NCBI GenBank assembly: GCA_905221605.1
Contig: CAJNDS010001083.1
Coordinates: 1 to 35,959, forward strand
Direction: 5' to 3'
Length of the DNA stretch: 35,959 nucleotides
From: Symbiodinium natans
Taxonomy: Eukaryota; Sar; Dinophyceae; Suessiales; Symbiodiniaceae
This document shows, piece by piece, positions 19,655 to 28,117 of the stretch. The position numbers were made by a program, and so were the translations under genes. Each line of letters begins with the position of its first letter. Position 1 is the first letter of the stretch. The notes below the pieces were generated by a model that saw only the letters and a program-made list of their open reading frames with translations, searched no databases and was not told the DNA's origin.

Positions 19655-19730
19655 GTCATTGGCACACTCCGGCCGAGGAAAACTGTGCTCCTGGGCGTCA
19701 AGAAGTCGGATCAGATGGATGAGGCCGCAT
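19655..19730 (+). CDS. Candidate exon B2, duplicated series
   Basis: Follows a (CCCTAAA)n array by about 12 bp; acceptor CCGCCCTGAG (or ten bases earlier at CCTAAG). 25 codons and one base: VIGTLRPRKTVLLG, then VKKSDQMDEAA. Donor GTTGCA, not telomere-like. Thirteen of 20 residues match B1 while most third positions differ. Confidence 0.65.
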
Positions 19731-20063
19731 GTTGCACGATGCCTAATATAGTGGTCGGAAAGTTCTAACAGTATTCCCTCAGGGTCCCTCTACAAATGTA
19801 CTATATAACACCCCTAAACCCTATTCGAATTATTGAGGCACCTTTTTCACACCCGAAACGTCCTCAAACGTGCCAAGTTATGCGAATATCCCCAGCGATC
19901 CGACGATCCCCGTGAACATGCACCCGAGTATTTCAGACTTCAATTTCAAGTCTTGCCGATACACGGCAGTGAAGCAAGAAGTTACAAAACCCTGAAACCA
20001 CTCTAGACTCAACCCTAAAACCTGGTCAAACCCTAAACCCTAAACCCCAAACCCCAAACCCAG

Positions 20064-20129
20064 CACATGCAAAACCCGAATCCCTTCGGTTCCCTCCACA
20101 AAGCCCACTCGGCTCTCCGCCAACCCTAA
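20064..20129 (+). CDS. Possible terminal exon
   Basis: Acceptor CCCCAAACCCAG; 21 codons HMQNPNPFGSLHKAHSALRQ-P then TAA, the stop being formed by the start of a CCCTAA run. Because CCCTAA supplies stops anyway, this may be fortuitous. Confidence 0.3.
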   Translation, partial: HMQNPNPFGSLHKAHSALRQP

Positions 20130-20162
20130 CCCCTACACCCTAAACCCTAAACCGGAGCCCAG

Positions 20163-20214
20163 TTCGCAAACATCGGCCTCCCAAGGAAGTGCGGCTCCAC
20201 TCTATGAGTTTACT
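20163..20214 (+). CDS. Candidate exon, unknown protein
   Basis: Acceptor CCGGAGCCCAG after a short C-rich array; one base and 17 codons SQTSASQGSAAPLYEFT. Donor GTGTGTTG. A TTTAGGG array starts 18 bp after. Confidence 0.4.
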
Positions 20215-21035
20215 GTGTGTTGGAGTACTATATAGGGTTTAGGGTTTAGGGTTTAGGGTTTAGGGTTTAGGGTTTACTATACTTTAATGCTTTTTTTGGT
20301 TCTGGGTTCCTAGTATAGCTGCTTATGCCTAAGAGTTAGATGCTTTTCTTCCGGGGTTTCCTCGACAGTAGGGTTTAGGGTTTAGGTTTTAGGGTTTAGG
20401 GTTTAGGGTTTAGGGTTTGTGTTTACGGTTTAGGGTTTAGGGTTCTTAAATCAAGGCAACAAAGAACAGGCTAACGTACGCGGGCACAGCTGCCCCAGAG
20501 AACGCCTAAACCTCCAATCGCTTGAACCCTGAGCCCGAAAACACGAGAGCTCCAGAGCCCTAAACCCTAAAGCCCTAGACCCTAAACTTCCCTAAACCCT
20601 ACATCCATAAACCCAAAATCCCGAGAACCCTACCCTAAAGCCCCAAAGCCCAGAAGATGCCATCCCTGACCCATTTACCCGATACCTGAGGCCCTAGGAT
20701 TCTAAACCTCTCCCCTCTTTCCCAGCTTCCCCTCCAAATAAACTCGACCACCCCCAAACCAAAATTCAGCCCACAACTAAGCTCCCTGAACCCTAAAAAA
20801 CACCGTAGAATCCTAAAGCCAACGCCAAAACCACCAGAAGCAACAAAAACACAAAATAAAAGCTTGGCGCCCCCCGCCCGCCCCCCCCCCCCTCTCACAA
20901 ACAAACAAATAAGTAAATAAATTAGTTAACAGTAATACATACATACATACATAAATAGATTACATTTGCAAATACAAACGGAAGCCTAAGACAGAGCACC
21001 TAGAACCCCAAAAAGAGTTCAGATTTTCCGACCAG

Positions 21036-21094
21036 GACTTTCGTGAGCTGGCGGCCCAGGGCTTGGACGTATGCGTTGCAGATGGAGGAGCAGG
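21036..21094 (+). CDS. Candidate exon D2, duplicated series
   Basis: Acceptor TTTTCCGACCAG; 19 codons and two bases, DFRELAAQGLDVCVADGGA. Donor AGCAGG before GTTTAGGG. Shares EL...GLDV.(V/C)A with D1, shorter at its end. Confidence 0.6.
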
Positions 21095-21180
21095 GTTTAG
21101 GGTTTAGGGTTTGGGGTTTGGGGTTTAGGGTTTAGGGTTTAGGGTTTAGGGTTTTAGGGTTTTAGGGTTTAGCATTTGAG
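21095..21180 (+). repeat. TTTAGGG array with TTTGGGG and TTTTAGGG variants
   Basis: Begins at the D2 donor and decays into TTTTAGGG and TTCAGGG mixtures that continue to about 21460. Confidence 0.85.
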
Positions 21181-21547
21181 GTTTGGAGGGTTTCAGAGTT
21201 TCAGGGTTTTAGGGTTCAGAGTTTGGGGTCTGGAGTTTTCGGGTTTTAAGGTTTTAGGGTTTTAAGGTCCTTAAGGTTTTAGGGAGTTAAGGTTCAGGGG
21301 TTTAGGGTTAGGGTTCAAGGGCTTCAGGGTTGAATAAGGGCTTCAGGGTTGAAGGGTCAGGGTTGGGGTTTAGGGTCTTGGGGTTTCGGGCCTGCAGGAG
21401 GGCTTCTGGGTTTGCGTGTGCGGGTCGAGGGTTTCAGGGCTTAGGGGCTCTTGGGGACTCCGTAAACCCTAAACCCTAAACCCTAAGCCCTAACCCTAAA
21501 CCCTAAACCCTAAACCCTTCAAACGGCCCTCGGAAACGAGCCTTCAG

Positions 21548-21629
21548 GGGCCGCAGAGCTCAACAGGGCAGTGGATGTCAAGCCTTTTACAAGCCCTTCG
21601 AACTCCAAAGACGCAAGTCCCACATCAGG
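21548..21629 (+). CDS. Candidate exon E2, duplicated series
   Basis: Acceptor ACGAGCCTTCAG; 27 codons and one base: GPQSSTGQWMSSLLQALRTP then KTQVPHQ. Donor CAGG... GTTGAGG. QALRTP is shared with E1. All three frames are open here, but the homology picks this one. Confidence 0.55.
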
Positions 21630-21755
21630 GTTGAGGCTTTTAGGGTTTAGGGTTTAGCGTTTAGGGTTTAGGGCTTAGGGCTTAGTCCCAAACTTTAGGC
21701 TGCACACATACCCCTTCCCCTTTTGGGGGGGGCCGAGTTCTTTTTCGTTTGGCAG

Positions 21756-21821
21756 GACCCTGCCAGCCATCTCTTCCTGACAACTTCGGCGAAGACTCAG
21801 CTCCAGTGGTGCTCCGTTGTG
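21756..21821 (+). CDS. Candidate exon, unknown protein
   Basis: Acceptor TTTTTCGTTTGGCAG with a strong pyrimidine tract; 22 codons, phase 0 at both ends: DPASHLFLTTSAKTQLQWC then SVV. Donor GTG before GTTTAGGG. Confidence 0.6.
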
Positions 21822-21934
21822 GTTTAGGGTTTAGGGTTTAGGGTTTAGGGTTTAGGGTTTAGGGTTTAGGGTTTGGGGTTTAGGGTTTAGGGTTTAGGGT
21901 TTAGGGTTTAGGGTTTAGGGTTTAGGGTTTAGGG
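21822..21934 (+). repeat. Long (TTTAGGG)n array
   Basis: Sixteen units, one TTTGGGG. Confidence 0.95.
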
Positions 21935-22092
21935 GCCACCCCTTCTTCTGGCTCTCTTAAACAGGGACCTTATTCAGAGGGTCTATATCCCCAAGGGTCC
22001 CCCCCCCCCCCCCTAATCCTATCCCCTACTTGGAGGTTCATGGGTACTTGCAACCCCAATTCTAAACGGATTTTTTTTTGTAAAAGGGCTTC

Positions 22093-22093
<1 letters not shown>

Positions 22094-22131
<38 letters not shown>
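22094..22131 (-). mobile_element. Poly-A (minus strand) 38 nt, possible retroposed end
   Basis: Thirty-eight T on the plus strand. Read on the minus strand it follows an open frame (22366-22130, starting MPRKMFSSDFTQV) whose stop TAA merges with the A run. This looks like a retroposed transcript 3' end, but a simple mononucleotide run cannot be excluded. Confidence 0.4.
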
Positions 22132-22135
<4 letters not shown>

Positions 22136-22366
22136 AAACGGTGTTGGAAAATGTTTTGGCTTGCAACTCCAACTTGCACTTAAAAAAACGACTTTGGACA
22201 AGAAGCAGGCACACTGGACACACAATCCAAACCCCGCAAACTCAACTTCCCCGCGCCCGTAACAAACCTTAAATCCGACAGAATTCATGTCTTTCTTGAT
22301 TGAGTGTATGTGTGTGGCACAAGCAGTCACTTGAGTGAAATCTGATGAGAACATTTTTCGTGGCAT

Positions 22367-22545
22367 TTCATATGTATATATATATACATAGAGAACAAAT
22401 AATCCTCAGAAGTAAGAAGAAAAGGCTTAAGCTATAACATTACGAGTAACATATTATATTACTCATATATATACATATAGTATATGTGTGTGTATGTATA
22501 GTTATTCATACATATATACATATATATATATATGTGTGTATGTTG
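22367..22545. repeat. AT-rich TATATA / TGTGTATG microsatellite
   Basis: Alternating pyrimidine-purine stretches (ATATATACATATA and TATGTGTGTG). No gene seen. Confidence 0.8.
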
Positions 22546-22590
22546 GACCTTTACGTTCTATGTGACCATTGCCTTGTTTGTTGGAAACGA

Positions 22591-22806
22591 GGTTAGATAG
22601 TTTAGACAATTTAGATAGTTTAGATAGTTCAGGAAGCCCCTGAACTATCTAAACTATCTAAACTATCTAACCTCTTTCCGGGGAGGCCCCCGGAAGGCTT
22701 GAAACTTCTAAACTATCTAAGCTATCTACACTATCTAAACTATCTAACTTCGATTTTGAGAAAAAAAGAAGGTTAGATAGTTTAGATAGTTTAGATAGTT
22801 TAGACG
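22591..22806. repeat. Palindromic GTTTAGATA minisatellite, block 1
   Basis: Nine-base units GTTTAGATA and complement CTATCTAAA form hairpins: 22591-22633 with 22639-22672 (loop about 5 nt), and 22706-22748 with 22770-22805 around a CGATTTTGAG spacer. Confidence 0.9.
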
Positions 22807-22833
22807 AGCCCCTAGACGACCTCAAAGTACAAT

Positions 22834-23018
22834 CCCAGGTATCGTCCTTATACAAAAAGTCAATTGTGACAGGTATCGTCCCGACCAGTGAACATTTTCC
22901 GGAAACAATGTTATACTATGGTCAGATGCCTTCAAACTACGCTCGCAGATATCGTCCATATACAAAAAGTCAATTGCGAGAGGTATCGTCCCGACCAGAG
23001 AAAAGATCCGAAAGCAAT
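22834..23018. repeat. Direct repeat of a ~75-bp unit
   Basis: 22834-22910 and 22944-23018 share ATCGTCC.TATACAAAAAGT and AGGTATCGTCCCGACCAG, then an AAACAATG/AAGCAATG end. Confidence 0.85.
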
Positions 23019-23131
23019 GTAGAAAAAACTGAAATGCACTGAAAGTACGTGCTGTTGTTTGGGGATCGAGCGCCAAATGCCTCTCTGAATGATCTGCTTC
23101 ATGGCTTGTTGGGGACCGCTGTTCCTTGCAG

Positions 23132-23233
23132 CAAAAGGTGATTGCAAGGACCCTGCCGCGACCCCCTCGTTGCGCCGTGTTCATTAGGGATCTCTACAAA
23201 AAACCATGTTTGCAAGGACTTCCGCGTTTGGGA
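23132..23233 (+). CDS. Candidate exon, unknown protein
   Basis: Acceptor CTGTTCCTTGCAG; exactly 34 codons, phase 0 at both ends. Basic: QKVIARTLPRPPRCAVFIRD then LYKKPCLQGLPRLG. Donor GGA then GTAACC. Followed at once by CGATTTTGGGAAAAAAC and GTTTAGATA repeats instead of telomere-like ones. Confidence 0.55.
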
Positions 23234-23259
23234 GTAACCTCGATTTTGGGAAAAAACAA

Positions 23260-23411
23260 GGTTAGATAGTTTAGATAGTTTAGAAAGTTTTAATTCCCCC
23301 TGGGTCGACCCCAGCCAGAGGTTAGATAGTTTAGATAGTTTAGATAGTTCAGGAAGCCCCTGAACTCTCTAAACTATCTAAACTATCTAACCTCTTTCCG
23401 GGGTGGCCCCC
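23260..23411. repeat. Palindromic GTTTAGATA minisatellite, block 2
   Basis: Repeats the hairpin of 22591-22690 nearly base for base (AGTTCAGGAAGCCCCTGAAC centre, then CTCTTTCCGGGG). Confidence 0.9.
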
Positions 23412-23415
23412 AGAC

Positions 23416-23670
23416 TTGTCATTTTGGGTGCTTCTTTTTCCAAAAACTAAAGGATGACACTGCTTGTGATTTGTCATTTTGGGAGCTCAGTTTTCCAAAC
23501 ACTTAAGGGGGACACTGCTTGCGATTTGTCATTTTGGGAGCTCAGTTTTCCAAACACTTAAGGGGGACACTGCTTGCGATTTGTCATTTTGGAAGCTCAA
23601 TTTTCCAAACACATAAAGGGAACACTGCTTGCGATTTGTCATTTTGGGAGCTCAGTTTTCCAAACAATAT
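23416..23670. repeat. 55-bp tandem repeat, five copies
   Basis: Units start at 23416, 23471, 23526, 23581 and 23636 with TTGTCATTTTGGGAGCTCA and GACACTGCTTGCGA. The three middle units are nearly identical; the first is more diverged and the last is truncated. The frame over it is repeat-derived. Confidence 0.95.
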
Positions 23671-23851
23671 CAGCTTTTCTTAGAGTCTTCTCTCTGAAAT
23701 TGTATAGTAATTTTGAACTTTCCTATTTACTTTTAAAAAAAGGCGGTTCAACAGTACCACATTTACTTATCGGCCTCGTGGCCGGGCTTAAGCCTGACGT
23801 GAAAAACCCAGCCGCCCTGAGGCGAGCCGGGTTCTGAAACTGAAAACTCAG

Positions 23852-23918
23852 TCGGCTGTCCTTATTTGGGCGTGATTCTAAACCCCCGCCTGTTCGTGTT
23901 TACTTGGGCCGGCCACAC
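23852..23918 (+). CDS. Candidate exon, unknown protein
   Basis: Acceptor CTGAAAACTCAG; two bases, 21 codons, two bases: GCPYLGVILNPRLFVFTWAG then H. Donor CACAC then GTATGT, a good standard donor. Hydrophobic and aromatic, could be a membrane segment or folded core. Confidence 0.5.
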
Positions 23919-24265
23919 GTATGTTGCCTTCGTGTAACAGTGGCGTTAGAAACCAGTATGGCGTAAGGGGGGGCAAGGGCGAGCGCAAGGGCTAAGACCC
24001 CAAACTTTAAAATCAGGCCGTCTGATAGAGCTATACCCAGGCTCTCAAATCTTCAAGCTTTAGAGTAGTCTATTACAAACGCTCCAGCTGGATAGCCAAA
24101 CACGAGTACGTAGTACAATAGCCCAGAAAACCTTGTCGGTACCACGTTTTGTAGTTGGCATGTTTGCCGGCCTGGCCAAACACTAGCACGGCGCAAGGGC
24201 GAGGCACAAGGGATCCCTGCGGCCTTGGGCTTGGCATAAGAATTTAAAACCACGCCTTTTTGCAG

Positions 24266-24294
24266 GAGGTCGTTTCGCTTGCGCAAGTTGACCT
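24266..24294 (+). CDS. Candidate short exon
   Basis: Acceptor CGCCTTTTTGCAG with strong pyrimidine tract; nine codons EVVSLAQVD plus two bases, donor GTAGAT. Confidence 0.35.
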
Positions 24295-24388
24295 GTAGAT
24301 AGTAGCTGCACGGCACGGCGCGAGATTTAGGCGGAAGGTCGCCTCAGCCGCTACCTGCCAAGCAGCCACACGGCAAGTTTTTTTGTAG

Positions 24389-24457
24389 TTTTGAGCCAGC
24401 CGAGCATGCCTACGAGCGTGGCCTGGAATGGCAAGAGGCCTGTGTTGGTGCTGACAT
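24389..24457 (+). CDS. Candidate exon, unknown protein
   Basis: Acceptor TTTTTTTGTAG; two bases, 22 codons, one base: LSQPSMPTSVAWNGKRPVLV then LT. Donor GTAGAG. It enters with two bases and the exon at 24266 also leaves two, so they do not join directly. Confidence 0.45.
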
Positions 24458-24610
24458 GTAGAGAGAAACATCAACAGAAACCTCCATGAAAGGCGAGCGG
24501 GCAGAAGTGGTCGAGAGCGGCAGAGGATGTCCGCTTCCAGTACTGTGTGTGTCTCAGACCAGGAATGCATCTTATACTATAAATGTTTGAGACGTATGGA
24601 AGAAAAACAT

Positions 24611-24760
24611 TTCAAGTTATTGTTGTAACATCCAGAGGCGCCTGCGGTGGACGTGACCTGCCTTCCGAAAGCGAAAGAGTTGTGGTTTCAAGTTCCTTGT
24701 AACATCCGGAGGCGCCTCCGGTGGACGTGACCTGGCTTCCGAAAGCGGAAGAGCTTTGGT
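24611..24760. repeat. 74-bp tandem duplication carrying an exon segment
   Basis: 24611-24685 and 24687-24760 share GTAACATCC.GAGGCGCCT and GTGGACGTGACCTG.CTTCC. Both read AP.VDVT.LPKA(K/E)ELW, so either the exon was duplicated, or the first copy is an alternative exon (acceptor TAACATCCAG, donor CAA then GTTCCT). Confidence 0.8.
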
Positions 24761-24851
24761 CCACGTTCCGCGTTGCTCTCTTGGCACTTCTACAAGCGTG
24801 GCACAGCCGACTGGCTAAGTGGGCCAAGCTGCTTAGCAGCACAGAGAAATC
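24712..24851 (+). CDS. Candidate exon, unknown protein
   Basis: Acceptor CATCCGGAG (weak); 46 codons and two bases: APPVDVTWLPKAEELWSTF, RVALLALLQAWHSRLAKWAK, then LLSSTEKS. Leucine- and tryptophan-rich helix-like. Donor AAATC then GTATTC, beginning an AT-rich intron whose likely acceptor is AAAAAGACAG at 24899 (48 nt) or ATGATCAAG at 24960. Confidence 0.55.
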
Positions 24852-24960
24852 GTATTCTTCTCATAAAAACATCTATTTTGAAATAAATGAAAAAGACAGG
24901 ACCCCGCAATGCCACCGGACCACCATGGAGCAGCAACAGTTCTTGTTGGACATGATCAAG

Positions 24961-25129
24961 GCAACGCCTGCAGTTCATCAAAGTTTTGTATCTGCACTCA
25001 GTGCGCCAGGCCAAATGGACTGAATCCGTTGCTGCTCTGAGGGTTCCAGTGGCCATTCCAGCCGACTGGTTTGGTCGTCAGTTGGTGCAACGCACGCCAG
25101 AAATCTTCGACGAGGCCTTGCTCAAATAA
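24961..25129 (+). CDS. Candidate exon, unknown protein
   Basis: Open in one frame from CATGATCAAG: QRLQFIKVLYLHSVRQAKW, TESVAALRVPVAIPADWFGR, QLVQRTPEIFDEALLK, then TAA. With the donor of 24851 the join restores a serine codon. The TAA lies in the same frame as the exon at 25172, so the true donor may be earlier, for example at GAG/GCCTTG (a GC-AG intron of 57 nt) or TTG/GTGCAA. Upstream, 24900-24960 is open in another frame. Confidence 0.5.
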
Positions 25130-25171
25130 ATTTTGTTCGTTTCATACACTTATGGCGAATTTTTGCTGCAG

Positions 25172-25290
25172 GTTCTGAGTCTGTGCATCAACACGGAAAC
25201 CACGCTGCACCGCCACATTGGCTTAGCCATCGAGCGGCTGCAAAGCGATAGCGTGCGCTTTCGAAATGTCATTCTGAAATTTCCATATAC
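25172..25290 (+). CDS. Candidate exon, unknown protein
   Basis: Acceptor AATTTTTGCTGCAG; 39 codons and two bases: VLSLCINTETTLHRHIGLAI then ERLQSDSVRFRNVILKFPY. Donor AC then GTTTTTG. Very protein-like; no family recognised. Next intron is probably 25291-25341 (51 nt, with an in-frame TGA). Confidence 0.6.
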
Positions 25291-25341
25291 GTTTTTGTTA
25301 TTGGCTTGAGGTCTTGATGAGCCCCCGGAGCGAGACCTGAG

Positions 25342-25579
25342 TTCTCTGGACCCGCGTGAGCGTTTCAACGTCGTCGTCGTTAGGGTAGACTCCTTAACAA
25401 GCGGTAAGCTCGTGCGTTTGGAGTATTCCTTGGGTGGCCCTCTCCGTCTTATCACCGGTTGGGTGAAAGCAGACGAGAAACACCCTGTAGGGGCTCGCCG
25501 AAATTTCTGCGTTGGGTGGCGCTGGGGTCGCGAAGCAAGATCCTGGGCTCCCACAGCTAGGTATCTTAGCGAATGCTAA
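25342..25579 (+). CDS. Candidate terminal exon, unknown protein
   Basis: Acceptor CGAGACCTGAG; one base, 78 codons and stop TAA: SLDPRERFNVVVVRVDSLTS, then GGPLRLITGWVKADEKHP, then CVGWRWGREARSW. A good donor motif (GCGGTAAGC) lies after codon 21, so part may be intron. Three in-phase segments (24961, 25172, 25342) make the best gene-like run in the window. Its lack of telomere repeats sets it apart. A decayed gene with two in-frame stops is the alternative. Confidence 0.55.
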
Positions 25580-25661
25580 GGTCCGCATTTCTCCTTGTGA
25601 CAGATTTTTCATCTGCAAGTCCAAAATGCAAGCCTTTGCTTGTGTGTGAATTTCACTTCCA

Positions 25662-25727
25662 AAGTCCCCTAAGTAGGTTATAAGTACACTTATAATTGGG
25701 GTTATATGTACCGATGAACCTCCAAGT
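25662..25727 (-). mobile_element. TIR element family 2, inverted partial copy
   Basis: Reverse complement of 28255-28322 with few changes: AGTCCCCTAAGTAGGTTATA, then AATTGGGGTTA, ending TGAACCTCCAAGT. Lacks the second terminal repeat of the full copy. Confidence 0.6.
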
Positions 25728-25821
25728 GCTTGACCCTAAACCCCAAACCCCAAACCCTAAACCCAACACCGCCTACACCCCACACCCTAAACCCTAAACC
25801 CCTTGGTGTTTACAGCTGCAG

Positions 25822-25952
25822 GCGCAATGGGACGCTGGGAAGGGTGCCTCTGAACGTCGGGCCAGCGTCCTTTCGGCACCTTGGCTTGCATCTGGCTGCC
25901 TCTTTGGACCTGAGCCTTTTGGGCTTTTGTAGAAACTACCATAAGGAGCAGG
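25822..25952 (+). CDS. Candidate exon, unknown protein
   Basis: Acceptor GTGTTTACAGCTGCAG; one base, 43 codons, one base: RNGTLGRVPLNVGPASFRHL, then GLHLAASLDLSLLGF, then NYHKEQ. Donor GCAGG before GTTTAGGG; C-rich array 19 bp upstream. Another frame is open for 37 codons, so frame choice is not certain. Confidence 0.5.
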
Positions 25953-26027
25953 GTTTAGGGTTTAGGCTTTACGGTTTAGGGTTTAGGGCTCAGGGTTTAG
26001 GGTTTAGGGTTTAGGTTTAACTTTCAG

Positions 26028-26233
26028 GAGTGGTTCAGAAGTCAGCCAAGGCGTTGCGCGACTTTCCAAGACAGCTTTCGACGGACATGCCGCGACAACT
26101 CTCGCTCGAGGACGGGCCCTGGCTGGCGTCGAGTCAAGGGCCCTGGCTGACGTCGAGTCACACCAGCTTGATGTCTGCAATCAGGACCCTGGATTTGCTC
26201 GCGACTCACGAACCTTTCGCAACCCAACCCTGA
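26028..26233 (+). CDS. Candidate terminal exon
   Basis: Acceptor TTTAACTTTCAG directly after TTTAGGTTT; two bases, then VVQKSAKALRDFPRQLSTDM, a doubled GPWL(A/T)SSQ/H motif, and MSAIRTLDLLATHEPF before TGA. The doubling is a 24-bp tandem duplication. Minus strand is open too. Confidence 0.4.
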
Positions 26234-26564
26234 AGCCCCCCCGAACGCTCGTGTAGTAAGGGGGTGTCTGAAGGGTTTAGGGTTTAGGGGTTAGGGTACA
26301 GGGTTTTAAAATAGGGTTTAGGCTCTGGGGTTTAGGGTCTAGGGTTTAGAGTTTAGGTTAGTCAGGTCAAAGGGTCGAGGTCCAAAACGCAGGCATGGGC
26401 CACCCGGAATGACTGACACTCCATCGCGCGTGGGTGCCAGCAGTGCGCACGCAGGCTGTCGCTCCTAGCCAAGCGATTCCCGATGCCTATCATACTTAGG
26501 TAAATGGACCCCTAGGGATATGGTTCTCCATATAAAAGGCTACCTCAAGCCAAGCTCACCTGAA

Positions 26565-26806
26565 CCCCAAAACCCTAAACCCTAAACCCCAAACCCTAAA
26601 CCCTAAACCATCCTAAACCATCCTAATACCCTAAACCCTAAACCCTAAACCCTAAACCCTAAACCCTAAACCCTGAACCCTGAACCCTGAACCCTGAACC
26701 CTGAACCCTGAACCCTGAACCCTGAACCCTGAACCCTGAACCCTAAACCCTAAACCCTAAACCCTAAACCCTAAACCCTAAACCCTAACCCTAAACCCCA
26801 AACCCA
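26565..26806 (-). repeat. CCCTAAA array with CCCTGAA core
   Basis: Heptamers, then about ten CCCTGAA units (26671-26740), then CCCTAAA again, ending directly at the acceptor CAAACCCAG of the next exon. Confidence 0.95.
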
Positions 26807-26807
26807 G

Positions 26808-26955
26808 TGCCCCCCCTGCGTCACAGGATGAGCTATCTCCTGACCCTGATTGATGCGGTGAAGTCCGAGATGGCCCCCTCCACAGGGGTGGGCGCTCATT
26901 GGAAGGCGCTTCTGCTGCTGTCCGTGCCGGTGACAGGCCAGCCCAGACTCAAATG
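26808..26955 (+). CDS. Candidate exon, unknown protein
   Basis: Acceptor CCCCAAACCCAG; two bases, 48 codons, two bases: PPLRHRMSYLLTLIDAVKSE, then a GVGAHWKALLLLSVPVTG stretch. Donor ATG before GTTAAGG. Alternating hydrophobic helices; membrane association is possible. Confidence 0.55.
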
Positions 26956-27191
26956 GTTAAGGTTTTTTGGTTTAGGGTTTAGGGTTTAGGGTTTCGGGTT
27001 TAGGGTTTAGGGTTTTGGGTTTTGGGTTTAGGGGCCCTAAACCCCTGAACCCTGCACTCCGAGCCCTAACCCTTCAACCCTGGACCCGAAACCCTAAACG
27101 CCTATACCCTAAACCCCTCAACCCCTAAAACCCCAAACCCCTAAACCCCGATGCCCCTAAGCCTTAAACCCACTAGTCACTAGACTTTCAG

Positions 27192-27228
27192 CTGGCTGCG
27201 GACGTTAGTTTAGTTCGGGCTTTTGAGA
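27192..27228 (+). CDS. Candidate short exon
   Basis: Acceptor CTAGACTTTCAG; 12 codons LAADVSLVRAFE plus one base, ending at GTTTAGGG. Confidence 0.4.
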
Positions 27229-27377
27229 GTTTAGGGAATCTAAACCCTCAACCTTCCATCCTAAGCCCTAAGCCCTAAACCCTAAACCCTAAACCCTAAA
27301 CTCTAAACCTAAGACCCAATTTAGCGAGTTTAGGGAAACTAGGGGAACCAGGCTGCCTGACGGGCTTCGGCGTGCAG

Positions 27378-27412
27378 CTCGCTCGCTCTCGCAGCAGCCC
27401 CTGTGCGGCAGA
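27378..27412 (+). CDS. Candidate short exon
   Basis: Acceptor TTCGGCGTGCAG; 11 codons LARSRSSPCAA plus two bases, ending at GTTTAAGG. Confidence 0.4.
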
Positions 27413-27997
27413 GTTTAAGGTTTAGGGTTTAGGGTTTAGGGTTTAGGGTTAGGGGTTTGTTGTGTGAAGTTCGGGGGCTTTTTGGGGCTTCATGGGGATT
27501 TAAAGATGTAGCACAGGGTCGCAAGCCCTTTCCAAGGGCTCAAAAACGAGTGCAGGATTTGTCTTTCGTTGCCAGTCGGAGGGATTAGGGTTCAGGGTTT
27601 AGTGTTTCGGGTTTAGGGTTTTGGGTTTAGGTTGTTTTGAAGTTTTAGTTATGAAGGGTTCAGGTCGGGGAAAGTTTCGGGAAATGTTTTGAGGAGGTTC
27701 ACAAAAAGTCTCGAGGAACGTATCTCTTTTGATTTGTGAGAAAATCATGTTGCAGATGCTTGTGCGTTTTGGGTTTCGGGCTTAGGGTTTAGGGTTTAGG
27801 TTTTTGGGTTTGGGGCTTGGGGTTCAGGGATGAGGTTTTAGGGTTCAGCACCTTCAGTCCAAGCATTCACTAGGCTCACTAGGCCATTGTTCGTGTGCCT
27901 GTGCTGGAAAGACGCGCACCCACCCAGAGAAGCCCATAAGTGAGGGGATAGATTCTTTCTGATGTGGTTGAGCGGGTTAGGGTATGTGGGGCTGCAG
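27413..27997. other. Intron-like G-rich telomere-like stretch
   Basis: Degenerate TTTAGGG at 27418-27455, 27585-27640 and 27780-27845. The piece AGTCCAAGCATTCACTAG near 27857 recurs at 35741 with a similar downstream (ACCCACC.GCCCA), a small dispersed repeat. No convincing exon. Confidence 0.5.
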
Positions 27998-28033
27998 ACG
28001 CCACAGCCGAAGCCCTGAACCCCGACAATTTAG
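27998..28033 (+). CDS. Candidate short exon
   Basis: Acceptor GGGGCTGCAG; two bases, 11 codons ATAEALNPDNL, one base, donor GTCTGC. Confidence 0.4.
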
Positions 28034-28117
28034 GTCTGCATCAGGTCTTTTGAACCCCTACGCCCTAAGCCCTAAACACTAAACCCTAAACCCTACACCC
28101 TAAACCCTAAACCTAGA

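Noticed and set aside
22834-23670. CRISPR-like regular repeats
   Set aside because: The 55-bp units are head-to-tail without unique spacers, and the genome is eukaryotic.
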